A DNA stretch of 64,000 nucleotides from positions 3,534,001-3,598,000 of the forward strand of contig NZ_CP108538.1 of NCBI RefSeq assembly GCF_035994185.1, written 5' to 3'. The notes under the pieces are model-generated. The model ran no database searches and was not told where the DNA came from. It saw only the letters and a program-made list of their open reading frames with translations. A program made the position numbers and the translations under genes. This document shows positions 9,597-18,614 of the stretch, piece by piece (position 1 is the stretch's first letter; the number at the start of each line of letters is the position of its first letter). Source of the stretch: Streptomyces sp. NBC_01217. GTDB lineage: Bacteria; Actinomycetota; Actinomycetes; Streptomycetales; Streptomycetaceae.

Positions 9597-11057
9597 GTGC
9601 CCACGCCGCACCCCTCCCCCCGTTCACCCCGCCACCGCCCGGTTCCGCCGCAGCGCAGGTCCAGAAGGCAGGACGAACGGCCACGCTGGGGAATGCGGGT
9701 GGTGACCGGTCTCTCCGTGCTGGTGCTCGGGGCAGGCGGGATCGGCCACGCGGTGGTGACCAGCCTGGAGACCGGGATCGACCGGGTCGACCCGTTCAAG
9801 GACATGAAGAACCGGCCCCGAGCCGGTCATGGCATGAATCTGCTGCTCGTGGGCACCGACGGCCGCGACAGGATCACCCGGGAGGAGAAGCGGAAATACC
9901 GGCTGGGCGGTGCGCCCTGCAACTGCACCGACACGGTCATGCTGGTGCATCTGTCGGCGGACAAGGAGCGCGCGAGCATCGTCTCGCTGCCGCGGGACAG
10001 CTACGCCGAGATTCCCGAGCACACGGACCGGACCACCGGCAAGGCGCACACCGCCCACCCGGTGAAGCTGAACGCCGCCTATGCCGAGGGCGGGCCCGGG
10101 CTGACCGTACGGACCGTCGAGCACATGACGGGCATCAAGATCGACCACTATCTGGAGGTCGACTTCACCAGCTTCATGAAGACGGTGGACACCCTGGGCG
10201 GGGTGCAGATCTGCACGGCCCGGCCGCTGAAGGACGCGTACACCGGTCTCGACCTCGCCGCGGGCACGCATGATCTGAACGGCGGGCAGGCGCTCCAGTT
10301 CGTGCGCTCCCGGCACATCGACGGGGCCTCCGACCTGGGGCGGATGCAGCGCCAGCAGAAATTCCTCGCCTCGCTGATCGAGCAGGCGACCCACAGCGGT
10401 GTGCTGCTGAACCCGGTGAAGTTCCGGGACCTCGCCTCGACGATGCTGAGCTCGGTCCGGGCCGACAAGGGATTCGGTACGGAGCAGATGCTGGAGCTCG
10501 GCCAGGCTATGCGCGGCTTCTCCCCCGCCTCGTCCGAGTTCACCTCCGTACCGCTGGCGAACGTCGCCTACCCGGTCAAGAAGATCGGCTCCACGGTCAG
10601 GTGGGACGAGGTGAAGTCGAAGAAGCTCTTCCAGGCGCTGCGCGACGACCGGCCGCTCGCCCCGGGGCGGCCCGAGCAGCCGAAGACCGTGAAGGTCGAT
10701 GTCGCCCCGCGGCAGATCCGGGTCCAGGTCTACAACGGGACCCCGAAGGACGGGCTCGGCAGGACGGTCGACGACGGACTGCGCGCCACCGGTTTCGCCA
10801 CCACGCGGGCCCCGCTGAACGGAGAGCCGCAGGATCTCAAGCGCACCCTGATCACCTACGACCCGCGCTGGGACCGCTCCGCGAAGGCCCTGGCCATCGC
10901 GTTGCCCGGGGCGGAGCTGCGGGCGGTGAACGGGCAGGGCGCCACGATGAAGGTGACGGCGGGCGCGGACTTCGAGAAGGTGCAGCGGGTAGGGGCCGAG
11001 GAGCCGCACCGGGGCGAGTTCGACGCGGTCAGGGGCGACCAGGTGGCCTGCCCGTGA
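9597..11057 (+). CDS. LCP family glycopolymer transferase with LytR_C domain (fourth of five)
   Basis: LCP ligase of 486 residues. Short Pro/Arg-rich N-terminus, membrane helix about 33-54, LCP domain with LLVGTDGRDR, SLPRDSY and FVRSRHIDGASDLGR, then a LytR_C domain beginning at about IRVQVYNGT. A cysteine pair (PCNCTD) sits in the early LCP domain, a local feature absent from the other four. GTG start at 9597 with GGAGG 7 nt upstream. It is divergent from the glycosyltransferase across about 180 nt and converges with the thioesterase. Confidence 0.9.
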   Translation: MPTPHPSPRSPRHRPVPPQRRSRRQDERPRWGMRVVTGLSVLVLGAGGIGHAVVTSLETGIDRVDPFKDMKNRPRAGHGMNLLLVGTDGRDRITREEKRKYRLGGAPCNCTDTVMLVHLSADKERASIVSLPRDSYAEIPEHTDRTTGKAHTAHPVKLNAAYAEGGPGLTVRTVEHMTGIKIDHYLEVDFTSFMKTVDTLGGVQICTARPLKDAYTGLDLAAGTHDLNGGQALQFVRSRHIDGASDLGRMQRQQKFLASLIEQATHSGVLLNPVKFRDLASTMLSSVRADKGFGTEQMLELGQAMRGFSPASSEFTSVPLANVAYPVKKIGSTVRWDEVKSKKLFQALRDDRPLAPGRPEQPKTVKVDVAPRQIRVQVYNGTPKDGLGRTVDDGLRATGFATTRAPLNGEPQDLKRTLITYDPRWDRSAKALAIALPGAELRAVNGQGATMKVTAGADFEKVQRVGAEEPHRGEFDAVRGDQVACP

Positions 11058-11076
11058 CCACGGGCGGGCGGGGGGC

Positions 11077-11625
11077 TCAGTCGTCGATGCCGTCCGCCAC
11101 GCGCTTCTCCCGCAGTTCCTTGATCGCGCGGCGTCGGGCGAGGCGGTGGGTGCGCCGGATCTGCGCCTCCTCGTAGCGCCGCTTGTCGCGCTCCGTCTCC
11201 GGGATCACCTGCGGTACGGGGCGCGGCTTGCCGTCCGCGTCGACCGCGGCGAAGACCAGATACGCGCTGCCGACCTGCTGGGCGGGGGTGGATTCGTTCC
11301 AACGCTCGGCCATGACGCGCACGCCGACCTCCATGGAGGAGCGGCCGGTCCAGTTCACCTGGGCGCGGACGTGAACAAGGTCACCCACGCGGACCGGCTC
11401 CAGGAAGACCATCTCGTCCATCGAGGCCGTCACCGCGGGTCCGCCGGAGTGCCGGCCGGCCACGGCGCCCGCCGCGTCGTCGACCAGCTTCATGATCACG
11501 CCGCCGTGCACCGTGCCCAGCAGATTGGTGTCGTTGCCGGTCATGATGTGGCTGAGGGTGGTCCGGGAAGCGGCGGTCGGCTTGCCCGGAATGTCGCCCT
11601 CCGGACGCGGGGCCTGATCTGTCAT
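11077..11625 (-). CDS. Acyl-CoA thioesterase (hotdog fold, YciA/BFIT type)
   Basis: Cytoplasmic thioesterase that hydrolyses acyl-CoA. The 182 residues hold one hotdog domain with TNLLGTVHGGVIMKLVDDAA (central helix with the catalytic Asp region) and VRVGDLVHVRAQVNWTGRSS, plus a basic C-terminal helix. I use the ATG at 11625, which has AAGGTGG just upstream; the GTG nine bases earlier lies inside that ribosome site. It lies between two LCP genes on the opposite strand. A physiological substrate cannot be read from the sequence. Confidence 0.88.
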   Translation of the reverse strand: MTDQAPRPEGDIPGKPTAASRTTLSHIMTGNDTNLLGTVHGGVIMKLVDDAAGAVAGRHSGGPAVTASMDEMVFLEPVRVGDLVHVRAQVNWTGRSSMEVGVRVMAERWNESTPAQQVGSAYLVFAAVDADGKPRPVPQVIPETERDKRRYEEAQIRRTHRLARRRAIKELREKRVADGIDD

Positions 11626-11744
11626 ACCGTCCACCTTATGCGGGGTCTTCCGTCCGACAGCAATGCATCAGCTTCGCAACAGCCCTGATGCGATTTCCCG
11701 TACACCCTGTGATAGCAGTACGCCCGGCCTGCACACTGGTCCGC

Positions 11745-13037
11745 ATGAACGATTGGCCCGAGGGCTGGACCGACAACGACCGCGGCGGCAACCGCTACGG
11801 GCAGGGCAGCGACAGCGACCGGCCCGAGGGCGCCCGTGTGATGCCGCACGTCCAGCGGCGCCCCGCACCGCCTCAGCAGCGTCCCGCACCGCCGAGGCAG
11901 CGGCAGCCGGAGCCGCCGCAGTACGCCGGCGGCTACAACGACAGCGCAGGGTACGACAGCGGTTACAACACGGGCCACGTCTACGGCGGCGGCCAGGGCA
12001 ACGGCCACGGTGGCGGCGACGGCCGGGGGGAGGGCGGTTACCCCCAGGGGCGCCCGGCGCCCGACTGGCGCCGCCGAATAAAGATAGGCGCGCTGTCCCT
12101 GGTCGTCGTGGTGCTCGCGGTCTCCATAGGCACCTACTTCTGGGCCGACTCCAAGCTCAAGCGCGAGGTGGACCTCTCCAAGGTCATCGAGCGGCCGGAG
12201 AGCGGCGACGGCACCAACTACCTGATCGTCGGTTCCGACAGCCGCGCGGGCATGACGGACGAGGACAAGAAGCGGCTGCACACCGGCTCCGCCGAGGGCA
12301 AGCGGACCGACTCGATGATGATCCTGCACGACGGGTCGAACGGCCCGACGCTGATCTCCCTGCCGCGTGACTCGAACGTCGAGATCCCCTCGTTCAAGGG
12401 CTCCGACTCCGGCAAGCTCTACCCGGGCCGTGGCCGCTTCACCAAGCTGAACGCCGCCTATGCCGAGGACGGTCCCGAACTCCTCGTCCGTACCGTCGAG
12501 TTCAACACCGGACTGCACATCGACCACTACGTCGAGATCGGCTTCGGCGGTTTCGCCCAGATCGTGGACGCGATCGGCGGGGTGGAACTCGACATCCCCA
12601 AGGCGTTCAAGGACAAGAACTCCGGCGCCGACTTCCAGGCCGGCAAGCAGACGCTGAACGGCGAGCAGTCGCTCGCCTTCGTGCGGACCCGGTACGCGTT
12701 CGCGGGCAGCGACCTGGACCGTACGAAGAACCAGCAGAAGTTCCTCGCGGCGCTGGCGAGCCAGACGGCGACGCCGTCCACGATCCTCAACCCGTTCAAG
12801 CTGTACCCGACGATGGGCGCCGGCCTGGACACCCTGATCGTGGACAAGGACATGTCGCTCTGGTCGCTGAGCCAGATGTTCTTCGCGATGAAGGGCGTCA
12901 CGGGCGGCGACGGCACCTCGATGAACATGCCGATCTCGGGCTCCACCGGCGGCAATCTGGTCTGGGACAAGGCCAAGGTCAAGCAGCTGGTGGAACAGCT
13001 CAACAACGACGAGAAGGTCACCGTCTCCAGCAACTGA
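11745..13037 (+). CDS. LCP family glycopolymer transferase (fifth of five)
   Basis: LCP ligase of 430 residues. The cytoplasmic tail (1-110) is low-complexity, rich in Gln, Pro and Arg and then Gly, Tyr and Asn. The membrane helix is about 112-133. The LCP domain shows LIVGSDSRAG, SLPRDSNVEIP and FVRTRYAFAGSDLDRT. No LytR_C domain follows. The ATG at 11745 is preferred over an in-frame ATG 57 nt upstream because the conserved tail starts there; neither has a strong ribosome site. A strong hairpin 25 nt past the stop closes the gene. Confidence 0.9.
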   Translation: MNDWPEGWTDNDRGGNRYGQGSDSDRPEGARVMPHVQRRPAPPQQRPAPPRQRQPEPPQYAGGYNDSAGYDSGYNTGHVYGGGQGNGHGGGDGRGEGGYPQGRPAPDWRRRIKIGALSLVVVVLAVSIGTYFWADSKLKREVDLSKVIERPESGDGTNYLIVGSDSRAGMTDEDKKRLHTGSAEGKRTDSMMILHDGSNGPTLISLPRDSNVEIPSFKGSDSGKLYPGRGRFTKLNAAYAEDGPELLVRTVEFNTGLHIDHYVEIGFGGFAQIVDAIGGVELDIPKAFKDKNSGADFQAGKQTLNGEQSLAFVRTRYAFAGSDLDRTKNQQKFLAALASQTATPSTILNPFKLYPTMGAGLDTLIVDKDMSLWSLSQMFFAMKGVTGGDGTSMNMPISGSTGGNLVWDKAKVKQLVEQLNNDEKVTVSSN

Positions 13038-13062
13038 CGGCGGAAACGACTGACAGCAGCCC

Positions 13063-13100
13063 ACGCAGGGCCCGGACGGCGAACCGTCCGGGCCCTGCGT
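13063..13100 (+). terminator. Hairpin terminator after the fifth LCP gene
   Basis: Perfect 17-bp stem with a CGAA tetraloop, immediately downstream of the LCP stop codon. It may also serve the convergent gene ending at 13150. Confidence 0.85.
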
Positions 13101-13149
13101 CAGTCGACCCCTCCCCGGATCCGCCGCCCGCTCGCCGCGTCGCCCGCGG

Positions 13150-13632
13150 TCATCGCCCGCCTACCGCGGGCCCCTGCGGCTCGACCTCGTCCAGGTCCTC
13201 GTACAGCGCGTCCAGAATCCGCCCTGTGGGCTCGCCCTGCGGCGAGAGCTCGGCCAGGCACCAGCCGGGCAGTTCCTGCTCGATCACGGGCGGCAGATCG
13301 CCGTCGGCCGGGTCGGCCAGTCCGTAGAGAAGGCCGAACGCGGTCTCCTTCGCCACCTCGCGGGCTATCTCCCCCAGATCGCCGGGGCTCAGACCGAGGG
13401 CCAGCGCCCGCTCGACGGCGCCACCGGCGAGCCCGTCCTTCCGGTAGGCCTCGACCCAGTCGGCGGCCGCCGAGCTCCACCCGTCGATGTCCTGCCAGAC
13501 CATGCGCAGGAAGCGGTAGCGGGCGAGCTGCGGGATGTTCTCCTCGGCCTCGGAGTCGGCCCAGCCGACGGCGTCCTCGGCACCGAGCGCGGTGAACAGG
13601 TCGGTGAGCTTGTCGATGTCGATGTCGGTCAT
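13150..13632 (-). CDS. Hypothetical acidic protein
   Basis: A 160-residue soluble acidic protein, probably helical, that I do not recognise. It starts MTDIDIDKLTDLFTALG and has no signal peptide, membrane helix or catalytic motif. It lies 44 nt behind the DUF5954-type gene on the same strand and is probably cotranscribed. The ATG at 13632 has no purine-rich site in front of it, so it may depend on coupling to the upstream gene, or the true start could differ. Confidence 0.65.
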   Translation of the reverse strand: MTDIDIDKLTDLFTALGAEDAVGWADSEAEENIPQLARYRFLRMVWQDIDGWSSAAADWVEAYRKDGLAGGAVERALALGLSPGDLGEIAREVAKETAFGLLYGLADPADGDLPPVIEQELPGWCLAELSPQGEPTGRILDALYEDLDEVEPQGPAVGGR

Positions 13633-13676
13633 GGAAGGGGAAGGTACGCCACGGGCCACGAAGCCGCGGTGGTCGG

Positions 13677-14687
13677 CTATTCGTTGTGTTCGATGTTGCC
13701 CCACTCGTCCATCGTGGGGCGGATCTTCATGGGTTCCTGGACGTCGATGTCCGAGCGCCGTGGACCCTCCGGTCCCGCCGGCCCGATGCGCATCATCCGT
13801 TCGACCCGGACGATCTGGTAGCAACGCCCCCGTACCTCCAGCTCATTGGGCCTCAGCCGCTTCATGAACCCGTCCGCCGCCCGCGCGTACACGGCGGCCT
13901 CCCGCTCGTCGACCTCCCCGATCAGCGGCATGACCTCCTTCAGATAGTGGGCCAGTGAGCGCCGCGCGTCCTGCGGGGTGGGGTGCTGGCTCGACGCCAT
14001 CGACCAGGACTTCTCCTTGCGCTCCATGACCCGGAAGACGACCGGTAGCAGCACCACACCGGGATGCGTCCGCAACGCCCTCTGCGAATCCGCCAGTACG
14101 TCGGGCGGGTAGCGGTCCGAGGTGTACGAGAGCGGCAGCAGGCCCACCCGGTCGAGCCCCTCCGTCAGCCCCACCGCCGCCGCGTGGTCGATGACGAAGC
14201 CCTTGGTGGTCGAGGGCGTGCGCGTCTGGACGTCCCAGCCCTCCGAGTCGACGTCGGTGGGCCTGGGCGGCTCCAGGCGGCCCCCGCTGCTCCTGGCGAA
14301 CTCGTCGGCGCGCACGACGCGGTAACGCGTGTCGCCGACGGTCAGTTCGTTCAGCGGCTCGGTCTCCAGCCGGTGCACCGCGTCGAGCAGGACACGCCGC
14401 TCGCGGGGGTCGTCCGTGTCGTCCTTGGCCCTGAACCAGAGATGGGAGTTCAGCTCGTCGCGGGCGTCCTGCGGAAAGCCGGTGCCCATGTCGGTGATCA
14501 GCCGCCATCGCGGCCGCTCGCCGCGCCGCTGCTCGGCGATGCCGAAGAGCGGCCCCCGGAGCGCGATCCTCCCGTACGTCCGGGACGCGGCGAAGGCGTC
14601 CGCCTCGGTGACCAGGGACACCGGATCGTCCCGGTGCTCCACGTTGATCACGAGGTGATCCGGCGGTTTCTGAAGGTGATCGCCCAT
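13677..14687 (-). CDS. DUF5954-type conserved protein
   Basis: A 336-residue soluble protein that seems to contain two related halves: each has a segment describing a row of charged helices and a segment of the type VGDTRYRVVRADE (about 120-132) or VRGRCYQIVRVER (about 283-295). The family name is from memory and should be treated as tentative. There is no signal peptide or membrane helix and no known catalytic motif. ATG at 14687. It heads a two-gene unit with the small acidic protein. Confidence 0.65.
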   Translation of the reverse strand: MGDHLQKPPDHLVINVEHRDDPVSLVTEADAFAASRTYGRIALRGPLFGIAEQRRGERPRWRLITDMGTGFPQDARDELNSHLWFRAKDDTDDPRERRVLLDAVHRLETEPLNELTVGDTRYRVVRADEFARSSGGRLEPPRPTDVDSEGWDVQTRTPSTTKGFVIDHAAAVGLTEGLDRVGLLPLSYTSDRYPPDVLADSQRALRTHPGVVLLPVVFRVMERKEKSWSMASSQHPTPQDARRSLAHYLKEVMPLIGEVDEREAAVYARAADGFMKRLRPNELEVRGRCYQIVRVERMMRIGPAGPEGPRRSDIDVQEPMKIRPTMDEWGNIEHNE

Positions 14688-14735
14688 GCACCCAGTGTGC
14701 CGAGGCGCTCGGCGGAAGATGGGGGAAATATGGGA

Positions 14736-14780
14736 AACCGGTCATCCCCGCGCCGGTTGCCGACGCCGGAATGACCGGTT
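14736..14780 (-). terminator. Inverted repeat downstream of the acyl-CoA dehydrogenase
   Basis: Ten-base arms AACCGGTCAT and ATGACCGGTT separated by 25 nt, 34 nt beyond the stop of the dehydrogenase. Probably a terminator; there is no U tract. Confidence 0.5.
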
Positions 14781-14813
14781 CTCTCGCTGCGTACCTCGGA
14801 CCACGGGTGCCGG

Positions 14814-15980
14814 TTACGGCAGGTTGCGCGCCATGACGATGCGCTGGACCTGGTTCGTGCCCTCGTAGATCTGCGTGATCTTGGCGTCGCGCATCATCCG
14901 CTCCACCGGGTAGTCCCGCGTGTAGCCGTAGCCGCCGAGCAGCTGGACCGCGTCCGTGGTGATCTCCATCGCCACGTCGGAGGCGAAACACTTGGCCGCG
15001 GCGCCGAAGAAGGTGAGGTCGCTGTCTAGGCGCTCGGACTTGGCGGCGGCGGAGTAGGTGAGCTGACGGGCCGCCTCCAGCTTCATGGCCATGTCGGCGA
15101 GCATGAACTGGACGCCCTGGAAGTCGCCGATCGGCTTGCCGAACTGCTTGCGCTCCTGGACGTAGCCCTTGGCGTAGTCGAGGGCACCCTGGGCGATGCC
15201 GAGGGCCTGGGCCGCGATCGTGATGCGGGTGTGGTCCAGGGTCTTCATCGCGGTGGCGAAGCCGGTGCCCTCCTCGCCGATGATGCGGTCGGCGGGGATG
15301 CGGACGTTGTCGAAGTAGACCTCGCGGGTCGGGGAGCCCTTGATGCCGAGCTTCTTCTCCGGGGCGCCGAAGGAGACGCCCTCGTCCGACTTCTCGACGA
15401 CGAAGGCCGAGATGCCCTTGGAACGCTTGGTCGGGTCGGTGACGGCCATGACCGTGTAGTACTCGGAGACGCCCGCGTTGGTGATCCAGCGCTTCACGCC
15501 GTTGAGCACCCAGAAGTCGCCGTCGCGCACGGCCCGGGTCTTCATGCCCGCAGCGTCGGAACCCGCGTCGGGCTCGGAGAGGCAGTACGAGAACATGCCG
15601 TCGCCCTTGGCGAGGGGGCCCAGGTACTTCTTCTTCAGGTCCTCGGAACCGGAGAGGATCACGGGCAGCGAGCCGAGTTTGTTCACGGCCGGGATGAGGG
15701 AGGAGGAGGCGCAGACACGGGCCACCTCCTCGATCACGATGACCGTGGCGAGGGCGTCGGCGCCCGCGCCGCCGTACTCGTCGGGGACGTGCACCGCCTG
15801 GAGGTCCGCGGCGGTCAGGGCGTCCAGCGCCTCCTGCGGGAAGCGCGCCTCCTCGTCGACCGCCGCCGCGTACGGGGCGATCTTCGCCTCGGCGAGCGCA
15901 CGCACCGTCTCGCGAAGCATCTCGTGCTCCTCGGCCGGACGGTACAGGTCGAAATCGGTCGAACCCGCCAAGACGCTCAC
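14814..15980 (-). CDS. Acyl-CoA dehydrogenase
   Basis: FAD-dependent acyl-CoA dehydrogenase of 388 residues that introduces the alpha-beta double bond in fatty- or branched-acyl-CoA. The three-domain fold is complete: an N-terminal helical domain, the FAD/substrate loops YCLSEPDAGSDAAGMKT and NGVKRWITNAG, and the C-terminal block with ERKQFGKPI. The C-terminal YEGTNQVQRIVMAR holds the catalytic Glu. The GTG at 15980 has its best ribosome site overlapping it; a TTG four codons later, with GGGGAG 8 nt upstream, may be the real start. Monocistronic by context. Confidence 0.9.
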   Translation of the reverse strand: MSVLAGSTDFDLYRPAEEHEMLRETVRALAEAKIAPYAAAVDEEARFPQEALDALTAADLQAVHVPDEYGGAGADALATVIVIEEVARVCASSSLIPAVNKLGSLPVILSGSEDLKKKYLGPLAKGDGMFSYCLSEPDAGSDAAGMKTRAVRDGDFWVLNGVKRWITNAGVSEYYTVMAVTDPTKRSKGISAFVVEKSDEGVSFGAPEKKLGIKGSPTREVYFDNVRIPADRIIGEEGTGFATAMKTLDHTRITIAAQALGIAQGALDYAKGYVQERKQFGKPIGDFQGVQFMLADMAMKLEAARQLTYSAAAKSERLDSDLTFFGAAAKCFASDVAMEITTDAVQLLGGYGYTRDYPVERMMRDAKITQIYEGTNQVQRIVMARNLP

Positions 15981-16170
15981 TCCCCAAAGATGCTAACTAC
16001 CGTTAAGTAACCAGATTTTAGAGCGCCGCTCCCGCAATGGCCTATGCAATGCGCGCGTGAGCTTGGCGACAGGGGTGGCAGAAGCTGCACCGGCGGCAGG
16101 AATACGGGCCTCCGGGGGCACGACTATGCTCGTTCACCGCACGTCTGTCCGCATCTCCCAGGAGCACACC

Positions 16171-17514
16171 ATGGCCCTCAGGATCACCGTGATCGGCACC
16201 GGCTACCTCGGCGCCACCCATGCAGCGGCCATGGCGGAACTGGGCTTCGAAGTACTCGGCCTCGATGTCGTGCCCGAGAAGATCGAGATGCTCGGCGCAG
16301 GCCGGGTCCCGATGTACGAGCCGGGCCTGGAGGAGCTGCTGCGGCAGCACGTCGAGGGCATCGAGGGGTCCACCGGGCGGCTGCGGTTCACCACTTCGTG
16401 GGAAGAGGTGGCGGCCTTCGGCGATGTGCACTTCGTCTGCGTGAACACCCCGCAGAAGCACGGCGAGTACGCCTGCGACATGAGCTACGTGGACAGCGCC
16501 TTCGAGTCGCTGGCGCCGCATCTGACCCGGCCCGTCCTGGTCGTCGGCAAGTCGACCGTGCCGGTGGGCTCGGCGGCCCGGCTCGCGGCGCGGCTGGCGG
16601 AGCTGGCACCGGCGGGCGCGGATGCGGAGCTGGCCTGGAACCCGGAGTTCCTGCGCGAGGGCTTCGCCGTGAAGGACACCCTGCAGCCCGACCGGATCGT
16701 CGTCGGTGTGGCGAGCGAGCGGTCCGAGAAGCTGCTGCGCGAGGTGTACGCGATTCCGGTCGCGGACGGGTCGCCCTTCGTGGTGACGGACTTCCCGACC
16801 GCCGAGCTGGTGAAGACCGCGGCCAATTCCTTCCTGGCCACGAAGATCTCGTTCATCAACGCCATGGCGGAGGTCTGCGAGGCCGCCGACGGCGATGTGA
16901 AGAAGCTGGCCGAGGCGATCGGGCACGACGAGCGGATCGGCAGCAAGTTCCTGCGGGCCGGGATCGGCTTCGGCGGCGGCTGTCTGCCCAAGGACATCCG
17001 GGCCTTCATGGCGCGCGCCGGTGAGCTGGGCGCGGACCAGGCGCTGACCTTCCTGCGCGAGGTCGACTCGATCAACATGCGGCGCCGCGGCCACATGGTG
17101 GAGCTGGCCCGGGAGGCCGTGGGCGGCGATTCGTTCCTCGGCAAGCGGGTGGCGGTCCTCGGCGCGACGTTCAAGCCGGACTCGGACGACGTACGGGACT
17201 CGCCCGCGCTGAACGTGGCCGGGCAGATCCATCTCCAGGGCGGTCAGGTCACGGTCTTCGACCCGAAGGGCATGGACAACGCCCGGCGCCTCTTCCCGAC
17301 GCTCGGTTACGCCGACTCGGCGCTGGACGCGGTGCGCGGCGCGGATGTGGTGCTGCATCTGACGGAGTGGCGCGAGTTCCGCGAGCTGGACCCGGCGGCG
17401 CTCGGCGAGGTCGCCTCCCGCCGGATCATCCTGGACGGCCGCAACGCCCTGGACAGCGGGCTGTGGCGCGAGGCCGGCTGGACGTACCGGGCGATGGGCC
17501 GCCCGAAGGCCTGA
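16171..17514 (+). CDS. ugd: UDP-glucose 6-dehydrogenase
   Basis: NAD-dependent oxidation of UDP-glucose to UDP-glucuronate in two steps. The 447 residues start with the dinucleotide fold VIGTGYLGATHAAAMAELG, contain the FLREG and PDRIVVG blocks, the catalytic Cys in GFGGGCLPKDIRAF, and a C-terminal second Rossmann domain beginning near VAVLGATFKPDSDD. ATG at 16171 with CAGGAG 6 nt upstream. GDP-mannose dehydrogenases share this architecture; the overall pattern favours UDP-glucose. The product could supply uronic acids for the wall polymers built at the left end of the window. Confidence 0.88.
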   Translation: MALRITVIGTGYLGATHAAAMAELGFEVLGLDVVPEKIEMLGAGRVPMYEPGLEELLRQHVEGIEGSTGRLRFTTSWEEVAAFGDVHFVCVNTPQKHGEYACDMSYVDSAFESLAPHLTRPVLVVGKSTVPVGSAARLAARLAELAPAGADAELAWNPEFLREGFAVKDTLQPDRIVVGVASERSEKLLREVYAIPVADGSPFVVTDFPTAELVKTAANSFLATKISFINAMAEVCEAADGDVKKLAEAIGHDERIGSKFLRAGIGFGGGCLPKDIRAFMARAGELGADQALTFLREVDSINMRRRGHMVELAREAVGGDSFLGKRVAVLGATFKPDSDDVRDSPALNVAGQIHLQGGQVTVFDPKGMDNARRLFPTLGYADSALDAVRGADVVLHLTEWREFRELDPAALGEVASRRIILDGRNALDSGLWREAGWTYRAMGRPKA

Positions 17515-17571
17515 CACGTCCGGTCCGCGCAAAAACCCTGACCGGCAAACAGCCCCACCCCGGCGGAAGCC

Positions 17572-18084
17572 CTAGCCGCGCTTGGCGCGGTAGGTGCGCA
17601 TCTTGGCGCGGGCGCCGCACACCGACATGGAGCACCAGCGGCGGCGCCCCGCCGGGCTGCGGTCGTAATAGGCCCACTGGCAGTCCTCGGCCTCGCACGC
17701 CTTGAGCCGGGACCAGGTGCCATCGGCCGCCGCGGTGGCGATGGCTGCCGCGACGCGGGCGGTCAGGCCGGCCGGTTCGGCCGCGGGCCGCAGCGCGGCG
17801 GCGCCCGCCGCGTCCACGGTGACGCGCAGGGGCGCTTCGGCGAGGAGCCGGTCGAGCGGGGGCGCCGCGGCGCCGTCCGGCGGGCGGTGTCCGGCATGGG
17901 CGAGGCAGGCGCTGCGGAGCGCCTCGCGCAGGACGCGGGCGTCCGGGACGTCCGGCTCGGTGAGAGAGAAGGCGGCGCGCCCCTCCACCGTGTCGAGGGT
18001 GTCCGCACCGGTCTCGATGTTCAGTGTGTTGACCAGGTCCTCGATCAGCGCGAGTCCACCGGGCGCGGAATCCTTCGCGTTCAT
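17572..18084 (-). CDS. CGNR zinc-finger family regulator
   Basis: A 170-residue protein with an N-terminal stress-induced (ABATE-like) domain and a C-terminal zinc finger (CGNR family). The finger shows CEAEDCQWAYYDRSP, then WCSMSVCGARAKMR, four cysteines and the family's basic helix; the signature reads CGAR rather than CGNR. Likely a DNA-binding regulator. ATG at 18084, with GGAGG 13 nt upstream. It diverges from a VOC gene across a 118-nt region packed with GGTAACC palindromes, which makes autoregulation and control of that neighbour plausible. Confidence 0.8.
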   Translation of the reverse strand: MNAKDSAPGGLALIEDLVNTLNIETGADTLDTVEGRAAFSLTEPDVPDARVLREALRSACLAHAGHRPPDGAAAPPLDRLLAEAPLRVTVDAAGAAALRPAAEPAGLTARVAAAIATAAADGTWSRLKACEAEDCQWAYYDRSPAGRRRWCSMSVCGARAKMRTYRAKRG

Positions 18085-18118
18085 GGTTGCGACGTTACCT
18101 CCAATACGGGAGCATGCA

Positions 18119-18155
18119 GTAACGGTTACCCGTTGAGTGGATCTAGCGGTAACCG
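18119..18155. promoter_or_regulatory. Cluster of GGTAACC palindromes, candidate operator
   Basis: GTAACGGTTAC (18119-18129) and CGGTAACCG (18147-18155) are each palindromic, and CGGTTACC/GGTAACCG also form an inverted repeat over 33 bp. A further half-site GTTACC lies near 18092. All are between the divergent CGNR and VOC genes. Confidence 0.45.
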
Positions 18156-18202
18156 CCTCTGCCCGAAGGTCCGAAGGTCCGAAGTCCGTAGGAGGATGTG
18201 TC

Positions 18203-18565
18203 ATGGCTGTCGCCACACTGGGTGCCGTCGTCGTGGACTGCCCCGATCCCGCCGCGCTCGCCGGTTTCTACGCCGGGCTGCTCGGCGGGAAGGTCGTGCA
18301 GGACGGCGAGGGCTGGGCGGAGCTGATCGAGGCCACGAACACCCTGCTCGCGTTCCAGGCCGCGCCCGGCTTCGTACCGCCGCAGTGGCCGCGTCCGGAC
18401 GGCTCGCAGCAGTTCCATCTGGATCTGACCGTGCCGGATCTGGACGCGGCGGAGCGGGAGGTTCTTGCGCTGGGTGCGACCGTGCTGGACGCGGAGGACC
18501 GGAAGCGGAGTTTCCGGGTGTACGCGGATCCTGCGGGGCATCCGTTCTGTCTGTGCGCGTCTTAG
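18203..18565 (+). CDS. VOC (glyoxalase/dioxygenase superfamily) protein
   Basis: A 120-residue single vicinal-oxygen-chelate domain with the paired beta-alpha-beta-beta-beta modules: LGAVVVDCPDPAALAGFYAG at the start, FHLDLTVPDLDAAEREV in the middle and the closing FRVYADPAGHPFCLC. His in FHLD is a likely metal ligand. ATG at 18203 with AGGAGG 7 nt upstream. The substrate is unknown; relatives act in resistance, glyoxal detoxification or aromatic cleavage. Divergent from, and probably controlled by, the CGNR regulator. Confidence 0.82.
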   Translation: MAVATLGAVVVDCPDPAALAGFYAGLLGGKVVQDGEGWAELIEATNTLLAFQAAPGFVPPQWPRPDGSQQFHLDLTVPDLDAAEREVLALGATVLDAEDRKRSFRVYADPAGHPFCLCAS

Positions 18566-18614
18566 GTACCGGGAGCGTGGCGGTCACCGGGGGCGCCCGG
18601 TGACCACTCCGTCC

